This document shows, in pieces, positions 8,674 through 16,042 of a stretch of 52,772 nucleotides of DNA. Position 1 is the first letter of the stretch. Each line of letters begins with the position of its first letter. Location of the stretch: the NCBI GenBank assembly GCA_919902735.1, contig CAKKRM010000143.1:4212-56983 (forward strand). The letters are read 5' to 3'. The translations under genes and the position numbers were made by a program. The notes below the pieces were generated by a model that was not told the origin of the DNA, ran no database searches, and saw only the letters and a list, made by a program, of their open reading frames with translations. This DNA comes from Anaerolineales bacterium. Its GTDB lineage: Bacteria; Chloroflexota; Anaerolineae; Anaerolineales; Villigracilaceae.

Positions 8674-8980
8674 AAAGCGCCCTCCCCTTATTTACAACAT
8701 CCCGCAGGAAAAAATCTCCCATTGCCAGCCGTTTTTTCAATTCGTCAGGTTTGCGAACCATAATATCCACAGGGAACTTTGGTTTGCTCGCCATCCAAAT
8801 TTCGGTGGCCTTTTCGGGGTTGCGCCCTGAAAAAGACATAACCACCAATATATCCACATCCGAGTCTTCGGTTGGCTTGCCATAGGCATACGATCCAAAG
8901 AGAATAATCTTTTGGGGATTGAACTGTTTGGCGATTTTCCTCGCAAAAGCGGATATTATCCTGCTGAATACTTTGTCCAT
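8654..8980 (-). CDS. MNT-type nucleotidyltransferase (antitoxin-like)
   Basis: A 108-residue minimal nucleotidyltransferase. The motif FGSYAYGKPTEDSDVDILV (28-46) carries the Gly-Ser loop and the Asp-X-Asp metal pair of the DNA polymerase beta superfamily, with a further acidic residue expected in the PVDIMV strand (about 79-84). Proteins of this size next to HEPN genes are antitoxins that AMPylate or bind the HEPN toxin. Here the partner is internally deleted (8410-8673), so the pair looks like a decaying toxin-antitoxin module. The gene overlaps its partner and starts the small operon. Confidence 0.85.
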   Translation of the reverse strand: MDKVFSRIISAFARKIAKQFNPQKIILFGSYAYGKPTEDSDVDILVVMSFSGRNPEKATEIWMASKPKFPVDIMVRKPDELKKRLAMGDFFLRDVVNKGRALYEAAHA

Positions 8981-9005
8981 ATTTCCAATTATACCGAATA
9001 AAAAA

Positions 9006-9194
9006 GGCGACAGTTATCTTTGCGGAGCGCCATTTCATGGCTGTAGCAAAGTCCGGTTTGTGTCGCTCTGAGCGAAGCGAAGAGTCTCTTAGCCGTTGTA
9101 GTGACCTTTCGCTTCGCTCAGGGCGACATATTTCATTTTTGTCAAGCGACTTTCTACAGCCATAGCGCCCTTTAGGGTAAAGATGACTGTCGCC
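9006..9194. mobile_element. MITE-like palindromic element, 189 bp
   Basis: The outer ends GGCGACAG (9006) and CTGTCGCC (to 9194) begin an imperfect inverted repeat of about 45 bp per arm that includes ATGGCTGTAG near the arm ends. Inside lies a second inverted pair, TCGCTCTGAGCGAAGCGAA and TTCGCTTCGCTCAGGGCGA. No reading frame is present. No convincing target duplication was seen. The piece GTCAAGCGACTTT recurs at 29981-29993. Confidence 0.7.
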
Positions 9195-9203
9195 CTGGTT
9201 TCC

Positions 9204-9974
9204 TTATTCTATCTTTCCAAACCATTCCAAACAGTACTCCGCGATCTCCTCCCAACCTTGAGAGCCGATCAGAAAATGGTCGCGGCCTGCAAATTCCTTG
9301 AAATCTGTAACAGAGGGGGCTTTATATTTTTTATGGTTTGACCTGTTCAACGAAGCGGGGATGATATGGTCTTTTTCGCCTGCCGTAATCAAAAGCGGAC
9401 GGCGAGGCTTGCTGAAATCCACCTGGCCTGCGGAGCCAAGCGAGGAAGTAGGCACGCCTCGAGATTCAGGAACCATGTAACGGTCATAGGCGGCGCGTTG
9501 TTCTTCCAATGGAAGGGTATTGGCAAAAGCATATTGGAAATGCTCAAAGGTCATTTGCACTGGCTGGCTCAACAAAAACGGATTAATGGCAGGGAAGTTC
9601 GATTTCACAAACGACCATTCGGTAGTGAACACGCCCGCAGGCGGAGCAGGGTCAATGGCGATGCCGCCCACGGCTACATCCCGTTGAAGCAAAATCTGCA
9701 CAGCCAGGCCACCCATCGAGTGGCCGATGAGGGCAGGCTTTTCGTCCAAACCTTTGATGAATGCTTCCATATGGTCAACGATGTGATTCAACTTTAATTT
9801 TGCAAGTTCAGGGTCGGGGTGCGCCTTGCGGAGTTCCTCCACAGATTTATCACGCCCAGGCCAGGCGGGCGCAAGACAGCGATAGCCTTTGGCTTCGTAA
9901 TAGGGAATCCATTTTTCCCAACACAAGGGAGTCATAAACATGCCGTGAATAAAGATGATGGTTTTGGTTTGCAT
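9204..9974 (-). CDS. Alpha/beta hydrolase
   Basis: A 256-residue hydrolase. It has the oxyanion-side HG in IFIHGMFM (about 7-14), the nucleophile elbow GHSMGG (84-89, Ser86), a probable acid Asp in GEKDHIIP and the catalytic His in GRDHFLI near residue 237. This is the full triad of the fold. Esterase, lipase-like or dehalogenase-like activity is possible, and the sequence gives no substrate. The start is well supported by AAGGAG placed five to ten bases upstream of the ATG at 9974. It stands apart from the glycan genes, between two palindromic elements, and may be unrelated to them. Confidence 0.85.
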   Translation of the reverse strand: MQTKTIIFIHGMFMTPLCWEKWIPYYEAKGYRCLAPAWPGRDKSVEELRKAHPDPELAKLKLNHIVDHMEAFIKGLDEKPALIGHSMGGLAVQILLQRDVAVGGIAIDPAPPAGVFTTEWSFVKSNFPAINPFLLSQPVQMTFEHFQYAFANTLPLEEQRAAYDRYMVPESRGVPTSSLGSAGQVDFSKPRRPLLITAGEKDHIIPASLNRSNHKKYKAPSVTDFKEFAGRDHFLIGSQGWEEIAEYCLEWFGKIE

Positions 9975-10011
9975 TTTTTCTCCTTATATTTCTAAAGTTT
10001 TTATTCAAGTT

Positions 10012-10087
10012 AGGACTTTCGCTCGCTCCTCTTGTTTTGCATGTCACCCTCCCGAAGGACATCGGGAGAATGACAAGCGAAAGTCCT
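10012..10087. repeat. Palindromic element, 76 bp
   Basis: The outer arms AGGACTTTCGCT (10012-10023) and AGCGAAAGTCCT (10076-10087) are perfect complements. An inner pair, TGTCACCCTCCCGA and TCGGGAGAATGACA, continues the stem. It sits in the leader between the glycosyltransferase stop and the hydrolase start. Confidence 0.75.
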
Positions 10088-10113
10088 GCAAGTTTCAAAA
10101 ACATCGACAACGA

Positions 10114-11043
10114 TTACTCATTATACCGAATCGGCTCCACATCCCTCTTCTTTCCATCTTTCTTCTTCCGTTCCCTCGCATAATAAAACGTCTCCCGCAA
10201 TTGAGGCGTGACCAAACTCGTTTCGCGGTGCCCCATGCGGGTGCCGTGGAATTGAGCGAAACGGAACCAAAAGATGGAGGAAATATTTTTCAACAGCGCC
10301 CGTTCGCGCGCGGCGTGCCAGAGGTCGCTCAAAATGTTGGTTGTGGTCAGGCGCAGGAAATCGTAAAAGTTGAAATGCGCTTCGGGGTAGATTTTTCGCA
10401 GCGCCATGGCTTCGCGGCGGTAGCGGTTGTACACTCCGCGCGGCGTTTCGTTGTGGATGTGAACGATCTCAGCCTCGGCCACATACGCGATGGCATGTCC
10501 CTGCTCTTTGGCCCACTTTGCCCAGGCGAGGTCTTCGAGACCCGTCAGCGTTTCATCGTAATTATTTTTCTCCCACAGACTTTTTCGGATCGCGGCATTG
10601 GCGTTATTGCAAAAGGCAGTCTCCTGTTTTGGCTTGCTCACATCGGGATACCACTGGTGAAAAATCTGCTGTTCAGAAAATTTGGCAAAGTCCGGTCCGC
10701 GTTGTTTGCCGTAGGTGAGCGCAACGCTGTCATCTTGAAATGGACGGAGCAATGTCTCCAGCCAATCGGGATAGACGGGATAAACATGCGCGCTGGCGAT
10801 GACGACGAGCTCGCGCTTCGCTTCCTTAATCCCATAGTTGAGCGACCTCCCAAACGTAAACTCCGCTGACGGGATTCTCACGACCCGCGCGCCGTATGAT
10901 TCGGCGATAGCGACGGTTGCGTCGGTGGAACCTGAGTCAACGAGAATCACTTCCACATCTTTGAGCGTTTGTTGTTTTATCCCTTCGAGCAAACGTCCAA
11001 GGTGTGGAGCTTCGTTATAGGCGCGGATGATGATGGAGAGCAT
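10114..11043 (-). CDS. Glycosyltransferase family 2
   Basis: A 309-residue GT-A enzyme. It starts with LSIIIRAYNEAPHLGRLLEGI and has VDSGSTDAT (UDP/GDP-sugar site, about 40-48), the FGRSLNYGI segment and a later acidic motif in TGLEDLAWA (about 175-183), a typical ED catalytic element of GT2 enzymes. No transmembrane segment is evident, so it acts at the inner face of the membrane or in the cytoplasm. The ATG at 11043 is chosen because the nine extra upstream codons are written by a repeat. It follows the sulfotransferase gene closely and is probably in the same transcript. Confidence 0.88.
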   Translation of the reverse strand: MLSIIIRAYNEAPHLGRLLEGIKQQTLKDVEVILVDSGSTDATVAIAESYGARVVRIPSAEFTFGRSLNYGIKEAKRELVVIASAHVYPVYPDWLETLLRPFQDDSVALTYGKQRGPDFAKFSEQQIFHQWYPDVSKPKQETAFCNNANAAIRKSLWEKNNYDETLTGLEDLAWAKWAKEQGHAIAYVAEAEIVHIHNETPRGVYNRYRREAMALRKIYPEAHFNFYDFLRLTTTNILSDLWHAARERALLKNISSIFWFRFAQFHGTRMGHRETSLVTPQLRETFYYARERKKKDGKKRDVEPIRYNE

Positions 11044-11078
11044 TGGAGATTGGAGATTGGTAATTACCAATCTCCATC
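11044..11078. repeat. Heptamer array with 24-bp palindrome
   Basis: Units TTGGAGA, TTGGAGA, TTGGTAA, TTACCAA, TCTCCAT. The central 11052-11075 is a perfect palindrome. It covers the stop of the upstream sulfotransferase gene at 11064-11066 and lies directly before the GT2 start. Confidence 0.85.
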
Positions 11079-11930
11079 CTTTTCGTAGCCCAACTTTACC
11101 AGCAAATCACCTGCCACGTTCTTGAATATCTTTTTATGTTCATCGGTGAAATGCTTTTTCCATTCGCCGGTTTTGCCGGAGCGGAAGGTCGGGGACTTTG
11201 TCGGGTTGATGGAGGTTTCGAGGGAATTTAGAATCAACTGTCGGGTAGCGGGAAGCGGGGCGCGGACGAGGAGGCGCTCCATGATGCGGGTCAGAGTCGC
11301 GGCGCGGGCATGAATCAAATCTTCGAAATGAATCGCCATTACTTCGGGATGATTTAACCAATCGAGATAAGGTTCGAAGCGTGCGGCAATGTTTGGGAAT
11401 TCAACCCTTCGACTAGGCTCAGGGCGAAAATCAGGCCTGCCGAGGATGCTGACCTTCAAGCGCGAATCAAAATCGGGCAGGGATTGGTAGTAGTTGTGAT
11501 GCACGTGGCGCGCTTCCATGTCGGTGATGTAGAAGACGTGCGAGACGACCACATCGCGCGGGTCGCGGAAGATGAAGTAGGGAACGAACCTGGGCGAGAT
11601 GACGCGGGTGATGGCTTCGGGACGGGCGAAGAGATGCGCGGATGCAATGTCACATGGGCGAAGCGAATCGAGCCATGCAAGCGCCTGTTCGGGGTTGCGC
11701 TTGCGTCCGCTTTCGCCTTCGTATTCGGCATAGAAGGAATGCAGGCGTTTCGAGAACGGCGCAACATTTGAGAAGCCAAGCAAAATTTGGTCGAGCAGAT
11801 GCGTGCCGCTTTTGGGGAAGGATATGCCAAGCAGGGTCGGCAGGTTGGCGGGCTGCGAGGCAAAACGCAGGCGCTGGGTCAGTTTTTCGGTTTGGTAAAT
11901 TATAGAACGGAGGGAGGATTGGATGGACAT
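11064..11930 (-). CDS. Sulfotransferase (PAPS-dependent)
   Basis: A 288-residue member of the Sulfotransfer_1 family. The 5'-phosphosulfate loop FPKSGTHLL is at 38-46 and the 3'-phosphate motif FRDPRDVVVS at 121-130. The C-terminal FRSGKTGEWKKHFT matches the RKGxxGDWK element that closes over PAPS. It would move sulfate from PAPS to a hydroxyl or amine of the glycan. PAPS can be supplied by the enzyme at 22586-24313. Relative to its paralogue at 16889-17734 it carries about six extra residues at PDFRPEPSRRVEF, encoded by a dispersed repeat of the CTTCGACTAGGCTCAGGG type. It starts the leftward block and is divergent from the gene at 12085. Confidence 0.88.
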   Translation of the reverse strand: MSIQSSLRSIIYQTEKLTQRLRFASQPANLPTLLGISFPKSGTHLLDQILLGFSNVAPFSKRLHSFYAEYEGESGRKRNPEQALAWLDSLRPCDIASAHLFARPEAITRVISPRFVPYFIFRDPRDVVVSHVFYITDMEARHVHHNYYQSLPDFDSRLKVSILGRPDFRPEPSRRVEFPNIAARFEPYLDWLNHPEVMAIHFEDLIHARAATLTRIMERLLVRAPLPATRQLILNSLETSINPTKSPTFRSGKTGEWKKHFTDEHKKIFKNVAGDLLVKLGYEKDGDW

Positions 11931-11974
11931 TCGCTATTGATGTTGGAGAAAATATCTTCTATACTCAAACTGGT

Positions 11975-12003
11975 TTGATAACCGGCGCCCCCAACATTAT
12001 ACC
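11975..12003 (+). promoter_or_regulatory. Possible sigma-70-type promoter
   Basis: TTGATA and TATACC are separated by 17 bases upstream of the plus-strand gene at 12085, next to the inverted repeat. This is a pattern match only. Confidence 0.25.
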
Positions 12004-12012
12004 CATCACGGT

Positions 12013-12053
12013 CACAAATTGCGCCTTTTCATCTACGGGAAGCGCAATTTGTG
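12013..12053. repeat. Inverted repeat in a divergent intergenic region
   Basis: CACAAATTGCGC (12013-12024) and GCGCAATTTGTG (12042-12053) are perfect 12-base complements, extended by ATACCC/GGGTAT on the outside. It lies between divergent genes, so it could be an operator or a transcript hairpin. Confidence 0.65.
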
Positions 12054-12084
12054 ATCGAGGGTATTATATAAAGCATCCATCCAC

Positions 12085-12639
12085 ATGCCAAACATGCGAA
12101 AGACAACCCAGGTTGAAAGCGCCAGGCAATTTGCATTTTTGCAGCGCGCATCCATGGCGCACGATCGCGCCCTCAGGGCAATTGCGAACCTCGACGAGCG
12201 CCTGCTTTGCGCCGAACCGATTTACAGGGACTGGACGATCAAGGATATGCTGGGCCACGTGGTTACCTGGAATGATGAATTTAGGCTTGCAATTCGGATC
12301 ATCCTGAAAAAGGAAAATTCCCAACCTGCTCGACAGGAAATTGATTTCGATGAATGGAACGAAGTAAAGATAGCCGAGAAACGCAAATGGTCGTGGGAAC
12401 GAATCCGCGCCGACATGGACCGGGATTACAGCGAATTGATTGAACTGGTCGCGCATGTACAGCCAAATGAATTTAGAAAATATGGCATTACCGCCTGGGC
12501 AGATTTCCCGCCAAAGGAAATGGCAAAGATACTCAACCGAAAGGTCGAGTCGGTGGAGACGCTGGTCACCTATCACTGGCGGCACATGAACCAGCATTCC
12601 CGCATGATCGAAAAGTGGAGGGAAAAGATCGGGTTTTAG
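12085..12639 (+). CDS. DinB-like / ClbS-DfsB family four-helix protein
   Basis: A 184-residue helical protein of the DinB/DUF1706 (ClbS/DfsB) superfamily. Visible marks are RDWTIKDMLGHVVTWNDEF (about 47-65), with the first conserved His, and the final YHWRHMNQH cluster (about 162-170), which can complete a metal site. ClbS-type relatives detoxify colibactin, and others are thiol transferases or of unknown role. Nothing ties it to glycan synthesis. It is the first gene of a three-gene plus-strand island inside a minus-strand region. The antisense frame at 12064-12597 lacks family features. Confidence 0.78.
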   Translation: MPNMRKTTQVESARQFAFLQRASMAHDRALRAIANLDERLLCAEPIYRDWTIKDMLGHVVTWNDEFRLAIRIILKKENSQPARQEIDFDEWNEVKIAEKRKWSWERIRADMDRDYSELIELVAHVQPNEFRKYGITAWADFPPKEMAKILNRKVESVETLVTYHWRHMNQHSRMIEKWREKIGF

Positions 12640-12689
12640 GCGCCCAAGTTTGGTGTGACGATATACAAAATTTGGGGTTAACTTTAGAG

Positions 12690-13283
12690 ATGAAACTAAC
12701 CATTTTCAATACCCCCCTTCTCAGTCCGCTTTTTCGGTTGGTAAGCAATTCGTTCCTGCGCCTCTCAGGCTGGCGCGTGGATGGAACGCTGCCCAACCTC
12801 CCAAAATATGTGTTGGTCGGCGCGCCTCACACTTCAAACTGGGATTTTGTGCTGTTTCTCGGCGTGATCTTCCGCCTGAAGGCAGATGCCCGCTACATGG
12901 GCAAGGCAGAGTTGTTCCGCAACCCCTTAGTTGGCTGGTTCTTCTACTGGTGCGGCGGCGTGCCTGTAGACAGGAAAAAATCTACGGGGTTGGTGGAACA
13001 AATGGTGGAGGCCTGTAATCATTCGAAAAAATTCATCCTGACCATTGCCCCCGAAGGGACTCGGCATTACGTCAGCGAGTGGAAAATGGGTTTTTATCAT
13101 ATCGCCAAAAGCGCGGGAATTCCCCTGGTGATGGCTGTTGTAGATGGCAAACATAAAACCGTGCGAGTGGGGCAGGTTTTTCATCCAACTGATAATATGG
13201 AAGCAGATATCAAGGCAGTCAAGGGATTCTTTTCGGGAGTGGTGGGGATTAATCCGCGGAAGAAGTATATTACGCTGGAGTAA
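12690..13283 (+). CDS. 1-acyl-glycerol-3-phosphate acyltransferase-like protein
   Basis: A 197-residue PlsC-family protein. The catalytic His-X4-Asp is in PHTSNWD (about 37-43) and the substrate motif is PEGTRH (about 118-123). A variant of the GxxFxxR-type block lies in MGKAELFRNP. These motifs identify it as an acyl-CoA/ACP-dependent acyltransferase at the inner membrane face. Its short length and the GGVPVDRKK segment resemble the small PlsC-like proteins found in many bacteria, where phospholipid or ornithine-lipid substrates are both possible. The ATG at 12690 starts the family-like sequence. A longer frame from 12615 would run into the preceding gene and adds unrelated residues. Confidence 0.85.
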   Translation: MKLTIFNTPLLSPLFRLVSNSFLRLSGWRVDGTLPNLPKYVLVGAPHTSNWDFVLFLGVIFRLKADARYMGKAELFRNPLVGWFFYWCGGVPVDRKKSTGLVEQMVEACNHSKKFILTIAPEGTRHYVSEWKMGFYHIAKSAGIPLVMAVVDGKHKTVRVGQVFHPTDNMEADIKAVKGFFSGVVGINPRKKYITLE

Positions 13284-13588
13284 TAAACGATATTCGTAAC
13301 AACCGGGGATATGGTTACTTTGGGCAATGTTGCATGCTTGTTAAAATTGTCCTTGATTTTCGCAGAAGAGCGTTATAAAATACTTGACAGGCAACTTTAT
13401 GCAGTTCAAGACCATACGAGATGGGTTCCGCGACACGCTTCACGATGTCGCTCTTTGCTGAAAGGCAACCTTCCCCCCTACGAGGACAATGTGTTGCCCT
13501 AGTACCCGAACAACATGAAGATGTAGGGTAACCCATCAATTTTAAGTTGTTCGGGCACTAGGGAGATCGGCGGGTAAAAGAGGATAAA
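13284..13588. other. Intergenic region with a long hairpin
   Basis: There is no gene in this 305-base gap. Its right part holds an inverted repeat, CCCTAGTACCCGAACAAC (13497-13514) and GTTGTTCGGGCACTAGGG (13546-13563), with one mismatch and a shorter inner GGGTAACCC stem. No U-run follows, so a mobile palindromic element is more likely than a terminator. Confidence 0.6.
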
Positions 13589-14257
13589 ATGGATGATAAA
13601 GAAGAGAAATTCACGAGTACTTTGATTTTTCAGGGGTTTATAAATTTTTTTTACGCGCTTAATTTCCCCAGGGCCCTTCTGCACATTTTCCTTTTCCTAA
13701 CCTCCCCTTCAAAAGGGGTGATCGAAAAGGATATCGTCAAGTGGATGGAAATGGAACATTATGAACTCCACAAAGCAGGGCTTTTCTCATGGAGGGGACT
13801 GGTCTGGCTTCTTTGGAAACATGAGGCGTATCGCAACCTGTTCTATTATCGCATCAAAAAAGATTACCGCATGTTCAGCAGGGTCATTCTCGAAGTAGCG
13901 CAATGGATCTACAGGCCCAGAAGCACCCTGTTCATTAAAGCTGGTTTCATTGGCGAGGGATTTTTCATCCAACACGGGTACAGCACCGGGATCGGCGCAA
14001 AAAGCATCGGCAAAAATTGCTGGATCAACCAAATGGTAGTGATCGGGTTTTCCGAGGAGGGCAAAGCCCCCATCCTGGGAGATAATGTTCATATTTCTGT
14101 GGGGGCCAAAATTCTCGGCAATGTAACGATCGGCGACAACTCGATTGTTGGGGCAAATGCGGTGGTGGTTAAAAACGTTCCGCCCAATTGCACAGTTGTA
14201 GGAGTCCCTGCCTATATTATCAAACGGGATGGAAAAAAGGTGAATGAGCCGTTGTAG
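13589..14257 (+). CDS. Serine acetyltransferase-like hexapeptide acyltransferase
   Basis: A 222-residue protein whose second half (about 110-215) is a left-handed beta-helix with repeated hexapeptides (IGKNCW, IGDNSI, VGANAV). It ends with the VVGVPAYIIKRDG turn common to CysE and sugar acetyltransferases. The His in FIQHGYSTGIGA sits where CysE has its active-site His. The N-terminal half is helical and more divergent than in true CysE (about 270 residues), so sugar or another alcohol may be the acceptor. In a glycan locus O-acetylation is a natural role but remains an inference. It is the last gene of the plus-strand island. Confidence 0.78.
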   Translation: MDDKEEKFTSTLIFQGFINFFYALNFPRALLHIFLFLTSPSKGVIEKDIVKWMEMEHYELHKAGLFSWRGLVWLLWKHEAYRNLFYYRIKKDYRMFSRVILEVAQWIYRPRSTLFIKAGFIGEGFFIQHGYSTGIGAKSIGKNCWINQMVVIGFSEEGKAPILGDNVHISVGAKILGNVTIGDNSIVGANAVVVKNVPPNCTVVGVPAYIIKRDGKKVNEPL

Positions 14258-14319
14258 CAGAACTTGATCCGTCCCATTTTCAAGCGGATACGTTGGTGAT
14301 TTCGGGGAAGCTTGCGGCT

Positions 14320-15963
14320 TCACTCCTTCAACAAAAAATCCCCATCCTCCAACATTCCCTCTGTAATCACCTTCACCGACTCTGCTTTCACCAACTCCTC
14401 CAACCGAAACGACTTCAACCTCGTTTGCGTGGTGCGGACGGATGGCTCAAGAAACTCTCCAAACGGCAGGGATGTTCTGAACAACTGGTAATACAAAAAT
14501 CTGCGCGCATTACGTTTGAACTCAAGCGGGACATCAATCACATCAGAAGCTAAAAATTCTTTCATCTTTATTCTTACATCCTCAATCGTCTGCGGAAAAA
14601 ATACAGTGGGATATTGCGTAAACCTTGCCTTGCCCGCGCACAACACCGCCGCGCCCATGATGGAGGCTTCCAAACCAATCGTCGAGTTATAGACCATCAC
14701 AAACTTAGATTTCAGAATCAACTCATACGAGCTGAGCGTCTCTTTCGGGCCGATGAAAACAACGTTCGCCTCTTTGTCCGCGCCCTGGCTTGATACCCAA
14801 CCCTCGACAGTTTCACGGCTGGATTTTCTCACACGCAATTCGTCAGGATGCGCACGGATTACGAACAAGGTTTCAGGGTGTGAGCGCATTTCTTCCAATA
14901 CCAGATCCAGCCAATCGAACATATCTTCAAAGACCGTGTTGGCGTGCGGCTGACTGGTATCGAAAATCACATTCGTAAAGACAGGCACGATCTGCTTGAA
15001 GCCCGCAGCCTTCTGCAAAAACAACTCGTCGAGTCCTTTCATATCCGCCCAAAACTTGATGCCCGCCATCGTGAAGTCGCCTTGAAAGCGCTTTGCAAGA
15101 TACGCATCCAGTTTTGTGTTTTGCTCAGCGCTCATTTCAAAATCATCGGAGATGTGGATCGGGTACGCCGTCGCTTCGCCTTCGGTGAAGTACGCCGTCG
15201 CAGGCAACAACCCCACCTCATGCGTGATGACACGAATGCCACGCTTCAACGCCACGTAACGCGCAGTCGCTTCGGGGAAGAACTGCCCATTGAAAACCAG
15301 AACAGCTCTCGGCTGAGTCTGATCGAGCAGCGCGTCAAATTTCTGCGCGACATTCCATGCCGATAAAATATATTCCCGAAAAAGATAACGCGTCGCTTCA
15401 TCATCATTAAGATGGTGGACTCTCAATACCCATCTCAGCCCAGGCAGACATAATGCCCCAAGCGGAATCCCCTCCCAGACAAAGCGCATCAATTCTTCGA
15501 CGGGGAGGCTGGTCAGTGCTTCGTTGAGTTTTTCATCACGCTGATAGTTAAACCACTGCACGCCAGATGTTTGAACGTTTGAACGTTTCAACATTTCAAC
15601 GTTTTTATAAAGCGTCTTCGATTGATACACACAAGATTTACACGGCGGTTCTTTCTGCACGTTATCCCGATTCGTTCCAAGCACGCAATGACTCATGCCC
15701 GAGTCACATGCAAAATAAATCACAGGGATGCCCTGCAAGCGGAACGCCCACGAAGCCAGCAGATGGAATCCGCTGTTCCACGAGAGATCGTCAATGCCTG
15801 TGGATGCTTTGAAGAAGACCACAGGCGCGCCTTTCGGCTGCGGCTCTTTACGAGCCACCTCGCGCGCCACAGATGCGATCTTGAGATTATTGAGCCTGCG
15901 AACGAGCCCGCGTTTGATGCGTTGGGTGAAAAATTCTTTCATGAACCTTCCAAAAATATTCAT
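14320..15963 (-). CDS. KpsC-like / capsule-type GT-B glycosyltransferase
   Basis: A 547-residue protein related to capsule polysaccharide (KpsC/KpsS) and CDP-glycerophosphotransferase-like GT-B enzymes. The C-terminal half has VIRAHPDE (about 420), FIGPKETLSSYEL and YNSTIGLEASIMGAAVLCAG, the nucleotide-binding part of the fold. The N-terminal half has a Cys-rich stretch (CDSGMSHC, then CKSCVY) that could bind metal. The ATG at 15963 is preferred. A longer frame to 16233 only reads the complement of the Thr/Pro-rich coding region on the other strand. A nearby ATG at 15942 is also possible. Residues around 120-132 are encoded by an 8-base repeat array (15568-15607). It is similar in plan to 46055-47692. 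Confidence 0.78.
   Translation of the reverse strand: MNIFGRFMKEFFTQRIKRGLVRRLNNLKIASVAREVARKEPQPKGAPVVFFKASTGIDDLSWNSGFHLLASWAFRLQGIPVIYFACDSGMSHCVLGTNRDNVQKEPPCKSCVYQSKTLYKNVEMLKRSNVQTSGVQWFNYQRDEKLNEALTSLPVEELMRFVWEGIPLGALCLPGLRWVLRVHHLNDDEATRYLFREYILSAWNVAQKFDALLDQTQPRAVLVFNGQFFPEATARYVALKRGIRVITHEVGLLPATAYFTEGEATAYPIHISDDFEMSAEQNTKLDAYLAKRFQGDFTMAGIKFWADMKGLDELFLQKAAGFKQIVPVFTNVIFDTSQPHANTVFEDMFDWLDLVLEEMRSHPETLFVIRAHPDELRVRKSSRETVEGWVSSQGADKEANVVFIGPKETLSSYELILKSKFVMVYNSTIGLEASIMGAAVLCAGKARFTQYPTVFFPQTIEDVRIKMKEFLASDVIDVPLEFKRNARRFLYYQLFRTSLPFGEFLEPSVRTTQTRLKSFRLEELVKAESVKVITEGMLEDGDFLLKE
15568..15607. repeat. 8-base array inside a gene
   Basis: Units ATGTTTGA, ACGTTTGA, ACGTTTCA, ACATTTCA, ACGTTTTT. 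The second half is close to the reverse complement of the first. It is translated as part of the KpsC-like protein without a frame break. Confidence 0.75.
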
Positions 15964-16042
15964 TGTTGTCTCTTGCATTTTTTTCAAGTCTTTAGTATTA
16001 TATGGGCAATTCAATAAAATTTCAAAAATAAGGAGTGGAAAG

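Noticed and set aside
9955-10869. Plus-strand open frame of 304 codons
   Set aside because: It mirrors the GT2 gene on the other strand, and the motifs of the GT2 protein are unmistakable.
12064-12597. Minus-strand frame of 177 codons
   Set aside because: It is antisense to the DinB-like gene, whose family motifs are clear.
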